Source: Corinectria fuckeliana
Lineage: Eukaryota > Ascomycota > Sordariomycetes > Hypocreales > Nectriaceae
Assembly: GCA_019137255.1 (NCBI GenBank)
Contig: WPDH01000013.1
Location: 248,001 to 312,000 of the forward strand
Direction of reading: 5' to 3'
DNA: 64,000 bases
Of the stretch, positions 29,784-41,939 are shown one piece after another; position 1 is the stretch's first letter; the number at the start of each line of letters is the position of its first letter. Position numbers and translations under genes: made by a program. The notes beneath the pieces were generated by a model. The model made no database searches. It had not been told where the DNA came from and saw only the letters and a program-made list of their open reading frames with translations.

Positions 29784-32700
29784 GCAGTTGACGCCTTTCA
29801 AGGGGGGGAAGGGGGAACGAAAAGTGCCGCGACTGTGGCCGGGCGCTGGGATCCGAATTGGGCTGGCGAAGCAATGGCTTTTGCCTAAACCGGCGCGTTC
29901 AGCCAAATTGAGATACCCTTGCCATGTATCTATCTATGTTGCTAAGGCTGAGGGCTGGAGGGCTGTGATGTTGCATGTTAGAATCAGTGGAAACACCACT
30001 TTGGACAGCACTTACAAATGGATACCAACTTTGGGTAGACGCCAATTCTTTCGAGGAGGCACATGTAAATGGCATCAACACTAGTCGAGAGATTATCTTA
30101 CAATCTTCCATTCGGTAGTCATGTCCAGCGTCGTTGGTGATCCAACATCTTTCACATGTTATGCGAATAGAGTACATCCCGAGCCAGCAAATTCGCTAGG
30201 CCACTGCATCTGATGTTCACCAGGAGTTTCGAGTCGAGTTAATCACTACTTAGTCAACGTCTCCAGAGCATCCAAGGTACGTGTACTCAGTTCACTACTT
30301 GTCAATATACCTCACTCAATGCTGCTTCAAGCCCTAAGAACCCCCAAAATTCCGAAGAACCCTAAAAACCCAAAGTTTAGTGCCAGCAATAGTAAAGAGA
30401 GTGCAGGCCTTAAATCACAGTCAGTAGTACGTGAAGAGCCCTCAGATCACCCAGATGATGCTTCGCGGCTTTGTAAAAAGTGCGTAACGGCAGATGACGC
30501 AGAGAATTACTGTTTGTTTAACGTAAGAGTACTTGCCGGTTTCGCGGAAGAATGTGCGGGGAAATCTGTCTGTAAATGTAAAGCTGGAGCCCGAAGATCA
30601 CGATTAGCTCGATTTGTCCATCACCTAGAGGCACAATTTGAACAGAATAGTTCCCAAAGGAGATAGAGGCTGGGCTTGAGACTATCGCACCCAGATGTGG
30701 AGAATGCAGGATAGGCAATGCCCTTTCAGAACCCTAGGCATTATACTTATTAGTTTCTATCCCTCAGATGATGAGCGGTCTCAGGCCAACTTCAGCATAA
30801 CCCTTAGACATTGTCCATGGAGCGCTCTCGAATAGGCAATCTCTACTAGAAATGGTCAAAATGACGAATAGGTCTTTGTCTAGCTAAGTGAGTAGGATAA
30901 GCGTCTAAAAGACATAAACCCCCGGATACAAAATACAGCTTCAATGACAATGTAGGGTTGCCTAGATAATTCTGTCGAGTAGCCAAGGCGTTGTCGCAAA
31001 TGCAAAAAGTCCCAGGGCTTAGCTGAATGATACAGCTCAAGCTCTGCGGCGAAGTGCCAGCATATGAGCCCTTCTTCTAGAAAAACATACTCGTGCACTA
31101 CCACCAGCCTGTAGGTAGATGTCCCACCCGGAGATCGTGCGTTGGCATGTGCTCGTAAGGAGCGAATAGCCCGTTTCAATTACCCCGTGGGGGTGGCAGT
31201 ACTGGTTGCATAGCGGATCAAGATGCGGTATCCGTCCTAGTTCTAAGTCACGAATAGTTCTGGCAACGGAGAGAGACCGATCGTTCGGAAATTAGGCAAA
31301 ACCGCGCGGCGACAACACCATTGTACGGATGGATGTGAAGCTCCTCAACGCCATTGCTGGTAAGAATCACCTAAAGAATCGTCAATGAACAGTTGGCATC
31401 CAGCCCGATGCTGCCCGACGATATGCGCAATTGGGGAATGCCGGCTGGTTAGCAGATCTCTCATGGTATGGTTTGAGTACCAACCGAGATGTTCAAGAAG
31501 GGTGACAAGGGGCGATGCGAAGTTGAGGACACAGGGGGGTTGATTGGTGGGGGTGAGAGGACGCGATATCATCGCCCAGACCATGATATCGACAACGACG
31601 CAGCTGACATGAGATTGAATGTTAGCACCCAATCCGTATTCACCAGTGAGGCTGTAAATACGCAAATCATCCAAGTCGTCTGTTCCCTCCTATCCACTGA
31701 CTGGCCAGATCGAAAGGTGCCAGAAGGTGTCAACCCCTGCCAGCAAGCAACTCGATCAGGGAAGCTTAAAAAGAGGACCTTGGCGCAGAGAAGCACAGGG
31801 AGTTCCTAGCGCAGAGGGCATTATGCGGGAATAGGAAGGTGGCGATGCGATATGGTTGTGAGCGGGGGACCAACTTCAAGGTTGGCGTGGAGCTTCGACT
31901 GCTATCTCCCCACACTGCCGGGAGACTACGTAGAGACCTAGGGTGTCTACGTGGAACGTACGCAAGCGTCGCTGCTTATCCCAACGACTGTCCATTTCCC
32001 GGTTCTCAGCATAGGCTTCGAGAGAGGTGGTTGGTCTTCGGGAGGGTCGAGTTGAATGATGGGCGAGTATCGGATCCTCAAATCTGATGAGCGCTTCACT
32101 ATATCAGACAGCGATACTGAAAAGTTCGTTGCCAGCAGGGTAGGCGCCATTCTCGCGATTGATATCAAATTCGCTTGAAAGGGTGGAGGATGCGATCATT
32201 CATCCACCACGACTCCCGGAATCAGCAGGTTACTGGTGAAGTGATCTGGCTCCCCAAGTTCCACCTCTCTTCCCCTGCCCAGCCAACAAGGCCAAGACAT
32301 GACCCGGACGACGCGACCGCCTCCCTCGACGGGCATTGACCCCTCGGTCGCACCCTCGGAACATTGGCGCATGCATGGCGCCTTGGTGTTCCTTATCGTG
32401 GGCGGGTTTCCGCATCAATAGCGGCACACGACCGACGGCGGTTGTAACGTTGAGGGGACTTTTGATTTGAGGCTTCGCTTCGCCATACCATGGCTGCCTC
32501 TGGTCTGTTGGTCTGCTACCCTGCCGCATTGCTTTCTTGTTTGCTTCCTTGCCTGTGTCTATCATTGGGCCGTTTCAGGAGGTGATTCAGGGCGTCCGCA
32601 TTGCGTCTAGTTGGGCCTCGACTCTTGGCTCTGGCAACACTGTGACTCGAATATGGCAACGATCACCGAGACGTTACGACAATTGGAGGGGACGAGATAA

Positions 32701-33788
32701 GCTTCGTCTGACCAGGCTCAGGCAATGAGGTAACGAACTTCTGGAAGCATAGCAAATGCCAAAGGGAATGGCCCAACAGGCAGCTGCACATCAGCAAATG
32801 GAGCACCATACCACAATTGTACCGAGGATATAGGCGAACAATTTGAAGGATATCATGACAATAAGCCAATCACTTCGACAGCTCAGTCCTGATTCCAAAC
32901 ACCGAGTCGATACACCCGGCCAGCGTCTCGCTCCAGTAGCCAATGGCTCGTGCCAGAGTAGCTGTCCTACGGAAGCGAAACAACCAGGTGCCACCCTAGC
33001 AAGCCTCCAAGGAACATCGACGCCCGCAGCAATCTAATCGAGGATGGAAGGGGCTGTAGATATTCCATAATTGGGACGAGCATGGGGGTAGCAAGGTTGC
33101 AAAGGGTGGAGGGCTGAAAGTGCAAGACAGTTGGGTCGGATTGGACGGAGCCAAGCTGGGGAAGGTACCGAGAAATACTCAACTAGGTGTCAGGAGCAAC
33201 CCACTGCCAAGTGCCTGCCTACCCCTACCTACCAACTAGCATCTGCAAGTCTGTCCTACACTCGCCATTGAGGAAGGAGCTTCCTATACAGTGTAGCTGT
33301 TGCCTCTTTCGCAGTTCCTCCAGTAGGCTTAGACCAGTCACGGTTTGGCATTTTGCCTCATCACGAGTATCTAATGTCCTGCTTCACCTCTTGACCCCCT
33401 GTGTGTACCCACCACGACCTTCTTCTTTCACTCTAATCCTAGTCACGACGATACGGCCGCCTCGATCTCATACGTTCCCTTTGGGTTCTCAAGCTCCGAA
33501 GCTGTCGATCCTTGTCATCGTGGACTAGAGAGGCCCCGCACCCGTTGACTATCCCATGCTTTCGGCCCTCGGCTGCCCTTGGTGCCATCGATACCCTCCA
33601 CTCTGTCGGGCCGGCCTCTCGCAATGCTATCAATTATAAAGCCTAGGCCTAGACCTCGCCTGCAGCTTCTTCTTGCCCCTTGAGCTCTTCAGCACCGAGC
33701 GTTTGGCAGCTATCTAACTAGACACCGCATATTTGTCGTACAACCACTGCTCGCACCACTGCTCGCAAGCAAGCAAGAGACATTGACA
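29784..33788. other. 4.0 kb stretch without a confident gene
   Basis: Lies between ERG2 and the peptide transporter. Frames of about 100 aa occur on both strands at 30319-30666, 30880-31179 (minus), 31345-31674 (minus) and 31489-31809, but none shows a family motif or splices convincingly. G+C is lower at 30180-31300 than in flanking genes. The last kilobase is C/T-rich and likely forms the promoter and leader of the transporter, with two copies of CCACTGCTCGCA just before its ATG (33745-33770). Confidence 0.5.
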
Positions 33789-35903
33789 ATGGCACCTCCT
33801 GGTGATTTGACCGACTCCATTGCCGGGGCCGAGCTGCGTGCTGAGGTCTTTGACGAAAAGCGAGCTTCCATCGTTGATCCTCCAGTGGCAATCCACGATA
33901 ATGCATTCGGCGTCGATCACGCTCAAGGCCTGGAGCTCCCCAGCTCTCATGACTTGGCCACTCTGAGACGAGTCCCGAATCACATCCCTCTCAAGCTCTT
34001 TACTATTGCCTTTATCGAACTGTGCGAGCGTTTCTCGTACTACGGTTGTACTGTCGTGTGTGAGTTTCCACGCCCATGCGCCCTTTCAGTAATTCGTGGG
34101 TTTCGTTATACTGACTTACTCCTACAGTCACCAACTTCATTCAGCATCCTCTTCCTGATGGTTCCAAAACTGGAGCTATAGTTGCCAACGATGACCAGCC
34201 TGGAGCCCTCGGAATGGGCCAGAGAGCCTCGACCGGCCTCACCACCTTCAACCAGTTCTGGCAGTACTTCACGCCTTTGTTCGGTGCTTACGTGGCTGAT
34301 CAGTACCTGGGACGTTACAAGACCATCTGCTACGCCTTGGGCATCGATGTCATCGGCCATATCATCCTGATCATCTCTGCGGTTCCCCCTGTCATCAAGA
34401 ACAAGGACGGTTCCCTAGGAGCTATGGTCGTCGCTATCCTCGTCATCGGTTTTGGCACCGGCGGTTTCAAGCCCAACGTCAACCCCCTCATTGTCGAACA
34501 GCTTGGAGAACAGTACATGCACGTCAAGACTCTCAAGTCCGGCGAGCGCGTCATTGTTGACCCGGCTGTCACAATTGAGCGCATCTACAACTGGTTCTAC
34601 TTTGCCATCAACGTTGGCGCTCTTGTTGGCCAGATTTCGATGGTATACGCTGAAAAATATGTTGGGTTCTATTTGTCCTATACCCTTCCTTTGATCATGC
34701 TCTGCATATGCCCGTTGGTCATGTTCTGGGGGCGCAACAAGTACGAGCGACGGCCGCCAGGTGGTTCCCTTCTTAAGCCGGCGCTCCAGACCTGGTTTCT
34801 CGCCCAAAAAGGCCGATGGTCCATCAACCCAGTAACGACATGGAGGAACCTGCACGATGAGTCGTTCTGGGAGAACGTGAAACCGTCTCACTTCTCTAAT
34901 GAGACTCGCCCCAAGTGGATGACCTTTGACGATGCCTGGGTCGACGAGTTAAGCCGTGGGTTTGCTGCTTGCGCCGTCTTCTGCTGGTACCCCATCTTCT
35001 GGCTTTGCTACAATCAGAGTAAGTTTCATCGACATGAGCATGGCAGGGTTGGGAGAATGCTGAAACATATTCTTGTCCATATTCTCGACGCCTGTTATCG
35101 CTCCTGACTCCTAACACTACCCCACGATGCCTAACCTTACACCTAAACCCTAGTTCTGACCCGAAACCTAAGCTTGCAGTTGTGCCTCGCTAACCGACCG
35201 TCTAGTCAACAACAACCTCATCTCCCAGGCTGCGACAATGAAGCTCCATGGAGTCCCCAACGACGTTTTGTCCAACTTGAACCCTTTTGCGCTACTCATC
35301 TTCATCCCGCTCAACGACTTCTTCATTTACCCTGCCCTTCGAAAGGCAGGCATCAAATTCACCCCGATCAAGAAGATCACGGCCGGCTTCTTCGTCGGAT
35401 GTGCCGCCATGGTCTGGGCAACTGTGGTCCAGTATTACATCTACCAAAAATCCGAGTGCGGCAACCACGCGTCCGGAAAGATCTGGAGCGACGAGGAAGG
35501 TGAGATGGTGACTTGTACCCCAGCCCCTATCAATGTCTGGGCTCAGACTGGATCCTACGTCCTCATCGCCCTCGCCGAGGTTTTTGCCTCGATTACTTCG
35601 CTCGAATACGCATTTTCCAAGGCACCTAAAAACATGCGGTCTATGGTCCAGGCCGTGTCGCTCTTTATGACGGCCTTCTCGGCTGCCCTTGGCCAGGCTC
35701 TGGTCAGTCTTGCGGCTGACCCCCTTCTCATCTGGAACTACGGTGTCGTGGCTGTTCTCGCCTTTATTGCCGGCATCTGCTTCTGGATTCAGTTTAGATC
35801 CTTAGATATTCATGAGGATTTCCTCAACGAACTGCCGGAGGGTCATGCGGGTGCAACTGCCGACGAGGAGTCTCCCTACGACTTGAAGCGCGCCGAGAAC
35901 TAG
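33789..35903 (+). CDS. PTR2: POT/PTR2-family di/tripeptide:proton symporter (619 aa)
   Basis: Three exons: 33789-34059, 34128-35018 and 35206-35903, total 1860 nt. Intron 1 is 68 nt; intron 2 is long for this genome at 187 nt (35019-35205). It is a major-facilitator protein that imports small peptides with protons across the plasma membrane. Visible: a hydrophilic N-terminus, IELCERFSYYGCTVVFTNFI (family E-x-x-E-R-F/Y-type first helix), GIDVIGHIILIISAVPPV, GTGGFKPNVNPLIVEQLG, the PTR2 signature region NWFYFAINVGALVGQ, and later helices including IFIPLNDFFIYPALRKAG and ALAEVFASITSLEYAFSKAP. About 12 membrane segments are visible. Length is typical for fungal PTR2. Regulation by nitrogen supply is known for the family but not shown here. 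Confidence 0.95.
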
Positions 35904-37523
35904 GGAGATGGGAGTGTTTTCCGAAGCCGCTCCGACCAAAACACCATTGTCCGGACACTTGAAATTTCAAACTCATATTGAGCTACTGATTCTTTTGACC
36001 TTTTGACAGGTACCCGGTGATTTGAGGGAGTGACAGATGTGCTAGTACGCTAATTAAAAACAAGAACTAACTCGCTCAAATAATGGCATGTCATTTCCCA
36101 CGCTCTTCGCAACCTTTACAATATTTCTTTCGCCGTAATTGCTCCTATCTCTCGGGTGACACGCCCTCCTAGACTGCAAAGTCCAGACCCCCCGTTGCTC
36201 TCGATAGTCATCTCTCGGTGCGGGGGTCCGAGGCTCCATCGACGACCGATAGCCCGCCAGACTTCTCCGTCTCGGGTCATAAAACCCGCTTCGTCTTCTC
36301 GCAAAGACCTGAGCTACCTACGTAAGTACATCACCAAACACACCCAGCAACTGGGTGAGAAGGGGAAAAAAAGAGTAAAACGAATATTAAAAGAAACACC
36401 AAACACCCACGCAAAACCCCCCCAGCGGTACCAAACTTTGCCGCAAAAAAAAAACATCCTCATGCCCACCCCGCGCGCTCTCTCCGACCCCTTGTCCCGC
36501 CACCACCCTCCCCGTCCCCTATCGCCGGCCCGTTTCCCCCACGCCGCTTCTACCTTTCCCCACGTCGTGTGCGGGCGGGCGGGCGCAGGCGGCATGGGAC
36601 AAGAAGGCTCGAGGCGCAAGAATTATAAGAAGGTTGCGTGGGGACGTTGTTCCTGTTGAAGAAGCGCTGGCAGCGAGTTGGTGCTCCCTTTTTTCATTTT
36701 TCTTTCTTTCTTTTGATTTGTAGTTTGTTTAGTGTTGTTTTTTCCTCCCCTCTCTTCCCCCCCTGCTGGTGATCTGTGAGAACGCTAATGAGAACGGATG
36801 ATGGTATCACGGGTGTGACCTATGATGGGCGCCTCCCTGGCGAGCCGGGAGACGTACAAGGGATGGCGGAGCATGGGGATTGAACCTCGCAGCTTGGCTT
36901 TTTGTTGGCCTTCTACTCGCTTCCCGTCCCGCATCGCCATTCCAAGAGACCAATGTTAGCGTCGTCGGCTCACCATACGCCCGTCGAGCAGCGAGTAGCG
37001 TGCCACGAGAGACTACTACATCGTGTCACTCCATCTTACTGACTGACTCTCTCTCGCCGACCCCAGCGAACCGCCCGAGCCGTCGCCGATGTCGCTGTCT
37101 GAAATCAATCGTGAAGAATGAGTTGGTTGCTCGCACATTGAGGTGGGGGCTAGGGGCATGGCAAGGAAGCAACTCCCGGTTCACACACGAGCATCGCGCA
37201 AAGCAGAGGAGAAAAGGACGGAGAAAGACAATGCTAATTCGTCTTCGTTTTCAAAGAGTCGCCCGTCAACCAGCCATTATATTTCATTCCCAGACCAAAC
37301 CACCCATATATGACGCCTCTCCGGAAGACAGACAAAGAACCCGGACCCTCTTGTCCAAATAAGCACAACTCCGCTCCGCCCAAATGCAATCGCCGCCCCG
37401 ATCCGTGCCACTATTCGGTCCCTAAGCGTGGACCTTTAGGGTCGGGCTGAATCTCCTTTTCGTTGTCTCGTACTTTTTTCGCCTGGTTGAAACATGGGAA
37501 GCCCCCAAGTGGAGGCGGTCCCG
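35904..37523. other. 1.6 kb intergenic stretch without gene
   Basis: Lies between the 3' ends of the convergent PTR2 and NmrA genes. It contains A-rich runs (36363-36460), a GGGCGGGCGGGCG run near 36573-36584, and a T/C-rich tract at 36690-36765. A B-box-like GGTTCAATCC on the minus strand near 36876 has no matching tRNA structure. Confidence 0.55.
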
Positions 37524-38897
37524 TCACGCCAGCCACTCTTCCTCATCCCGCTTGCGACCTCGCATGACCAGTCCGTCATCGTTATCGTCGTCACTGTCGT
37601 CGTCGCCATCGTTGATTCTTAGTTGTTCGACGGAAGTTGCTGCGGCATGGACCTCCTCGTCGTCGCTCCCTTCGTCGTCGAGCATCCACGTCAAGCCATT
37701 AGCCTCCTCTTCCAGGGGGAACATTTCTCTTGCGTATTCCTCGAGCCCTCGGGGGCCCTCCCACAGCTCCAGAGCTTCGCTTGGACAGCTTATCTCCAAC
37801 TTTGGGTCACCAAAGTAGGGGGGCTGCTTCCGGGCATCCTTCTCATCGGGGCTGAAAAGCTTCTCCAGGCCGACAAGCTGTTCTCGATAACCAGCCGGTA
37901 TTCTCACGTTGATGTTGATGGGACCCCTGGCGTAACGCACGGGCCGGCCGACTCCTCGGGAAAAGAGCTGGCATGCCTCCCTGGGACTCAGGTACTCGTA
38001 TGCAAGTGCAATGCGTTCTCCGTTCCATTTGGATGGTCCGTCCTTGAAGATTTGCAATATAGCGGGTCCCACGTCGTGTTCAGCATCGAGCCATGGCAGC
38101 TTTGCGTCCTCGTGGAAGGGCGCCTGCCACACAAAAGAACCATCCTTCTGGAGCTCCATGCAGAAGAGGGGATACTGGAGAGATGTGAAATTGTTGTTGT
38201 ATATTCCCGTGTACACGAACGATGCGGGCAGCCTCAGCTGCCGCACGTACTGCTCAACCTCGTGCTTGGCGGCCCAGAGTGGTAGCGAGGGCCATCCGGA
38301 GTTGTAGGCAGCGTGATCGGGCATCGACGAGTAGACGTAGTGTTGGATCCGCGCGCGCTTGGCAGCATCGGCGAGTGCCTTTCCGATCTGGATCTCGTCG
38401 CCGTAAAAGGTGGTGTTGATGAAGGCGAGCTGGGCGCCGCGGAAGAGATTTGAGATCAAGTCATAGTTGACGCCGACACCAGCGATTGGACCATACTTGG
38501 TAACGTCGCGGTTGACGTCAGAGGGGTCGTGTCTCGTGTACAGCTCGCCGACGAAGACGGTGACGTTGGGGTTTTGGGAAACCTCGGCGGCGACGACCCC
38601 CTCGAGGTTCCTCAGCTGAGCGCGAACGTGATAACCGACTGCGGTGGCGACGCGGATGAAAGACGCTGCCTGCCGCCCGCTGGCGTTGATGACAGCGATC
38701 GTCTTGTCGGGGTTGGACATGAGTCGCTTTGGTGGACGGAACGTTAGGGAGTTGTTTCGGGAGTTGGCGAGCGGGGATGACTCGGAATAGGAGGATCGAG
38801 AATGCTTGTGTTGCTTGCAGAAGACAGCGGTGGTCTGGTCGCCGGGGACTCGGATGGGGACGTTGGCGGTCATGGACCCGTTTAGTTGAGCGGGCAT
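37524..38897 (-). CDS. nmrA: Nitrogen metabolite repression regulator NmrA/NMR1 (457 aa)
   Basis: Single exon; start chosen at the ATG of MPAQLNGSM (38897), although the frame extends 33 codons further upstream with poor conservation. NmrA binds the GATA factor AreA/NIT2 and blocks it when glutamine or ammonium is plentiful; it senses NAD(P) through a Rossmann fold. Visible: a leader containing FCKQHKHSRSSYSESSPLA (residues about 26-44), a Rossmann nucleotide-binding start TIAVINASGRQAASFIRVA (about 66-84), VGELYTRHD, YSSMPDHAAYNSGWPSLPLW, and SFVYTGIYNNNF. The C-terminus is rich in Asp, Glu and Asn and probably unstructured. It is atypical of dehydrogenases in lacking the Tyr-x3-Lys catalytic pair, as expected for the family. 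Convergent with PTR2. Confidence 0.95.
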   Translation of the reverse strand: MPAQLNGSMTANVPIRVPGDQTTAVFCKQHKHSRSSYSESSPLANSRNNSLTFRPPKRLMSNPDKTIAVINASGRQAASFIRVATAVGYHVRAQLRNLEGVVAAEVSQNPNVTVFVGELYTRHDPSDVNRDVTKYGPIAGVGVNYDLISNLFRGAQLAFINTTFYGDEIQIGKALADAAKRARIQHYVYSSMPDHAAYNSGWPSLPLWAAKHEVEQYVRQLRLPASFVYTGIYNNNFTSLQYPLFCMELQKDGSFVWQAPFHEDAKLPWLDAEHDVGPAILQIFKDGPSKWNGERIALAYEYLSPREACQLFSRGVGRPVRYARGPININVRIPAGYREQLVGLEKLFSPDEKDARKQPPYFGDPKLEISCPSEALELWEGPRGLEEYAREMFPLEEEANGLTWMLDDEGSDDEEVHAAATSVEQLRINDGDDDSDDDNDDGLVMRGRKRDEEEWLA

Positions 38898-41578
38898 AAT
38901 AACGCGATGCTCGCGGGAAAGAGGAGGGAGTCGCAAGAAACCAAAGGCCGGGGTTTTATTTGTTGAACGACGACGAAGAGGAGCACGTCTAGGCAAGAGT
39001 CGGATGGCTGGTGGGGAGGACGGGGAGAAAATGGCAACCGAAGTTCATGGGACAGCGACACCAGAGGGCAGTACGTAAAACGAACGTATGTCGGTGGATC
39101 AGGGAGCGCCGAGAGCGAAAGAGCCGGCCAATGCAGGCGCAGAAACGGAATCAGCAGCGCAGGACTGCGGCAGTAGTCGGTTGGTAGCTAGGGTGGGAGG
39201 GTTGAGGAGAGGGGCGAGAGGGTATCGTATGGAGGAGGAGGAGGAGGAGGGAAGTAGGGGAGAAGGGAAAGCTGGAGAGGGGGGGCAAGGAAGAAGAGGA
39301 AAGAAGAAAGAGATGGAGTAGGGAGAAGAAGACGCTTGACGAGGGAGGTCACGATGCTGCGTCGCGGCGTCGCGGTGTTGTTGTGGCGTTGCACTTGCGG
39401 TTGGCTTGCGCTTGGTCACTCGGTGCGCAATACTTCTTGGATCGTGTGGTCTGTGGTCTGTGGGCTGGACGAAACGAGCACCGCGGGGCCAGAGCGTCCA
39501 AGCCAAGGGTCAAAAGGCTCGAAGGGCCAAAGGAGCGAAGGATAGAACGGACGCAAAAGAACCCTAGTCGGCTGGTGCAGGAAGTGGACTCTTAGAGCGG
39601 ACGGTAGACGTAGAGTGGGCTCGCCGTGTGATGTGGGTGAAGGTGGGATTTGGAGGGGTTCTAGTCGAAGAGTTCTAGTCGAAGCGGAGCCAACAAGTCG
39701 CTAGGATCAGGCGCCGGGAGCGAGAAGGCGGGAGTCTCTTCTTGAAGATCTGATGCTCAGTGAAAGCGTTTGCGCTCGGTGCAGGCGTAGACGAGGCGAG
39801 ACAATGAGCGATGTGAGGCTGGATAGGTGGGTAGGTAGGCAGGTATCGTCTAGTCAAGTCGAGTCGGGACGAGACGGGCAGAATCAAGCGGCCTATCTAT
39901 TGCACCAAGGGGTTACTGCTTCCAGGTCGGTGTTGGAGTAAATGCAAGGCAGGTTGCGGCGCCCTTGGCGTTTGTGTTTGCGAGTTGTGAAGGGTTACGT
40001 GCGTTGCGCTGCGTTGCGAAGTTCTGGGTTGTGGGTGTTGATCGAGTCGGTGTGTACTTAGGGAGTAGGCGGGAGGTGTGTGGTGTATGTATATCTGCGG
40101 GTGTGGTGTAAGAATAGTAGGGCTAGGAGTCGCAGTAGCGGACGCGGTCGCAGTTGCAGTTGCAATCACAGTAGCAGCCACAGTATGTAGCAGCAAAGCA
40201 GAGAGCACACCGAGTCACTGACACAGCTGGGATTGGGTCGGCAGCCGCAAAAGGAAAGGGCGAAGTTCCAGATCTGGGGCTCAAGGAAGATTGAGGCGTG
40301 ACCGTGACGGCGGTGCGTGGGCGGTGTCTTGATGGCGCGAGTGAAAACGAGACCAGACCGAGACCGACGGGCCCGGTGAAGAACCTTGATGAGGAGCACA
40401 GAGTCTACTCCCCAAGTGCGTTGAATCGAGAAGCTTCCCAACCCCTCTTCCAACTCCTATCATTTACGTGACGCAGCCGTCTCTAAGCGCGTGTCGTTCT
40501 CAGTCCACTTGTACTTTGTCCTCTACGTCGAGATGGCTGAGACTGAGACTTAGATCGAGGTGGCGGGGTTCACCAATTTATTTTATTTTCTTCCCCTACT
40601 ACAAGGGTCGATGCTTTTTGGGGACTGGCGGATGACGGATGACGCGACGAGGAGGGCGACGAATAAGCAGGCTGCCAGCCGCCGTTATCAATCAAGCGGA
40701 GTTCCCTTTTCCTTCTTCCCTCTTTTTCCCTTTCCCGATGCAAGCGGTTCCCTTTTTCGGCGGGGTACAAAGGGGCGCCGACTCGACGTTAGTGGGCGGC
40801 CGACGGCACCAAGCTGGTGGTAATCTGCACGTTAATATGTGTGTCTTTCTTTTCTTTTTTTTCCTTCGTCTTTCCGTGCGGCACTTGAGCGCAGCGACGC
40901 AATGTCGGATGCAGATGCAAGATGGTGGATGTGCATGGAAAAACGGCCCAGCACTTTTAGAAGTCGGTCGGTAATCGGAGGCAAGAAAAAGAGGGGCAAA
41001 TGGAGACTTGGGGGAACTTCCTTGGGAACCAAGGGGGGGGACACCCTTAGGTACGCAGGGAACAATGCTACGTAGGAGACTTCCAATGGAGGGTCGACGA
41101 GGAGAGAGAGAAGAGTAAGAGATAACGCGCGGAATTGATCCTCACCAAGCGCGTGTAGCACGCCAGTCCCAGCACCGCAGCTCGTGTAGGCCTACTTCCA
41201 TACGTCTCCAGATAAGGCGACTTGGCCCAGGTGACTCGCGGTGACCGACTGATAAGGAACCGGGAAGACATCCGAGCTTACATACCGACTTATCAACCTA
41301 TCTATTGAAACAACCTTACTCGATGGATACCAAGTAAAACGCATTATGCTCACCCACCGCTATTACTAAATATGTTATTCACCACGTCTACAATTCCTCC
41401 GTGCCAACTAATGCCCTGTTACGCGCGTGAGTTTCTTGTCTGGATACAGCCCCGACGCCTATTGTTACATGGTACGCTTCGCGGCATCGTAGCACTCCTC
41501 CGGTCTGCTACCCGGCCTTGTAGTAGGTATATATACTTGTCCGTGGTGAAAGTGCAGAGAGTAGTTAGTCCGTATCTG
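38898..41578. other. 2.7 kb upstream of nmrA without gene
   Basis: No protein motif on either strand. It is rich in simple sequence: GGAGGAGGA at about 39230-39250, a G/A-rich tract to 39320, TAGGTAGG at about 39828-39835, and CAG/GCAGTTGCA-type repeats at 40129-40200. T-rich runs occur around 40850-40862. It may act as a long promoter and 5' leader of nmrA. Confidence 0.5.
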
Positions 41579-41658
41579 GCCTCCAATTGATGCCATCTGC
41601 CTCCAACTGATGTCAACTGCCTCCAACTATTACTAACTGCCTCCAATTGATACTACCA
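41579..41658. repeat. 20-bp minisatellite, four units
   Basis: Four head-to-tail imperfect 20-bp units, each starting GCCTCCAA (41579, 41599, 41619, 41639). The units differ at several positions, so the array is not recent. Confidence 0.9.
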
Positions 41659-41876
41659 CCCTCTCCGTCCACCGTCTATTTCCACCCTTCGAGTCTTAGT
41701 GCGCTGTAGCGGCCACCCCTCCACAGCATTCCCTACACCCCTCCTCCCTACACCCCGGACCCTCGGCTTCTTATCAGTACATCCCATCAGTACCTTTTTC
41801 TCTCTCTCGTCAACCCATCCGTGTCGTTGCCCTTTGGGACAGACCAAAAGATAAAACAGGACACACACACAAGGAA

Positions 41877-41939
41877 GGGGGGGGGGGGGGGGGGGGGGGA
41901 AAAAAAAAAAAAANNGGGGGGGGGGGGGGGGGGGGGGGG
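41877..41939. other. Homopolymer tract with unresolved NN gap (assembly artefact)
   Basis: 23 G (41877-41899), 14 A (41900-41913), NN (41914-41915), then 24 G (41916-41939). A G-A-N-G homopolymer chain is typical of a gap closed with low-quality sequence. Real length and content here are unknown, and frames crossing it should be ignored. Confidence 0.9.

Noticed and set aside
30319..31809. Series of 100-codon frames on both strands between ERG2 and the peptide transporter, considered as a decayed gene
   Set aside because: No pair could be joined through splice sites into a motif-bearing protein, and no family trace as in the F-box relic was visible.
36870..36885. B-box-like GGTTCAATCC (minus strand) suggesting a tRNA
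   Set aside because: No matching A box, no acceptor-stem or T-stem pairing around it.
36880..37362. 160-codon frame with a hydrophobic start resembling a signal peptide
   Set aside because: The frame begins from TTG, not ATG. The rest is basic and motif-free, and it lies between two convergent 3' ends.
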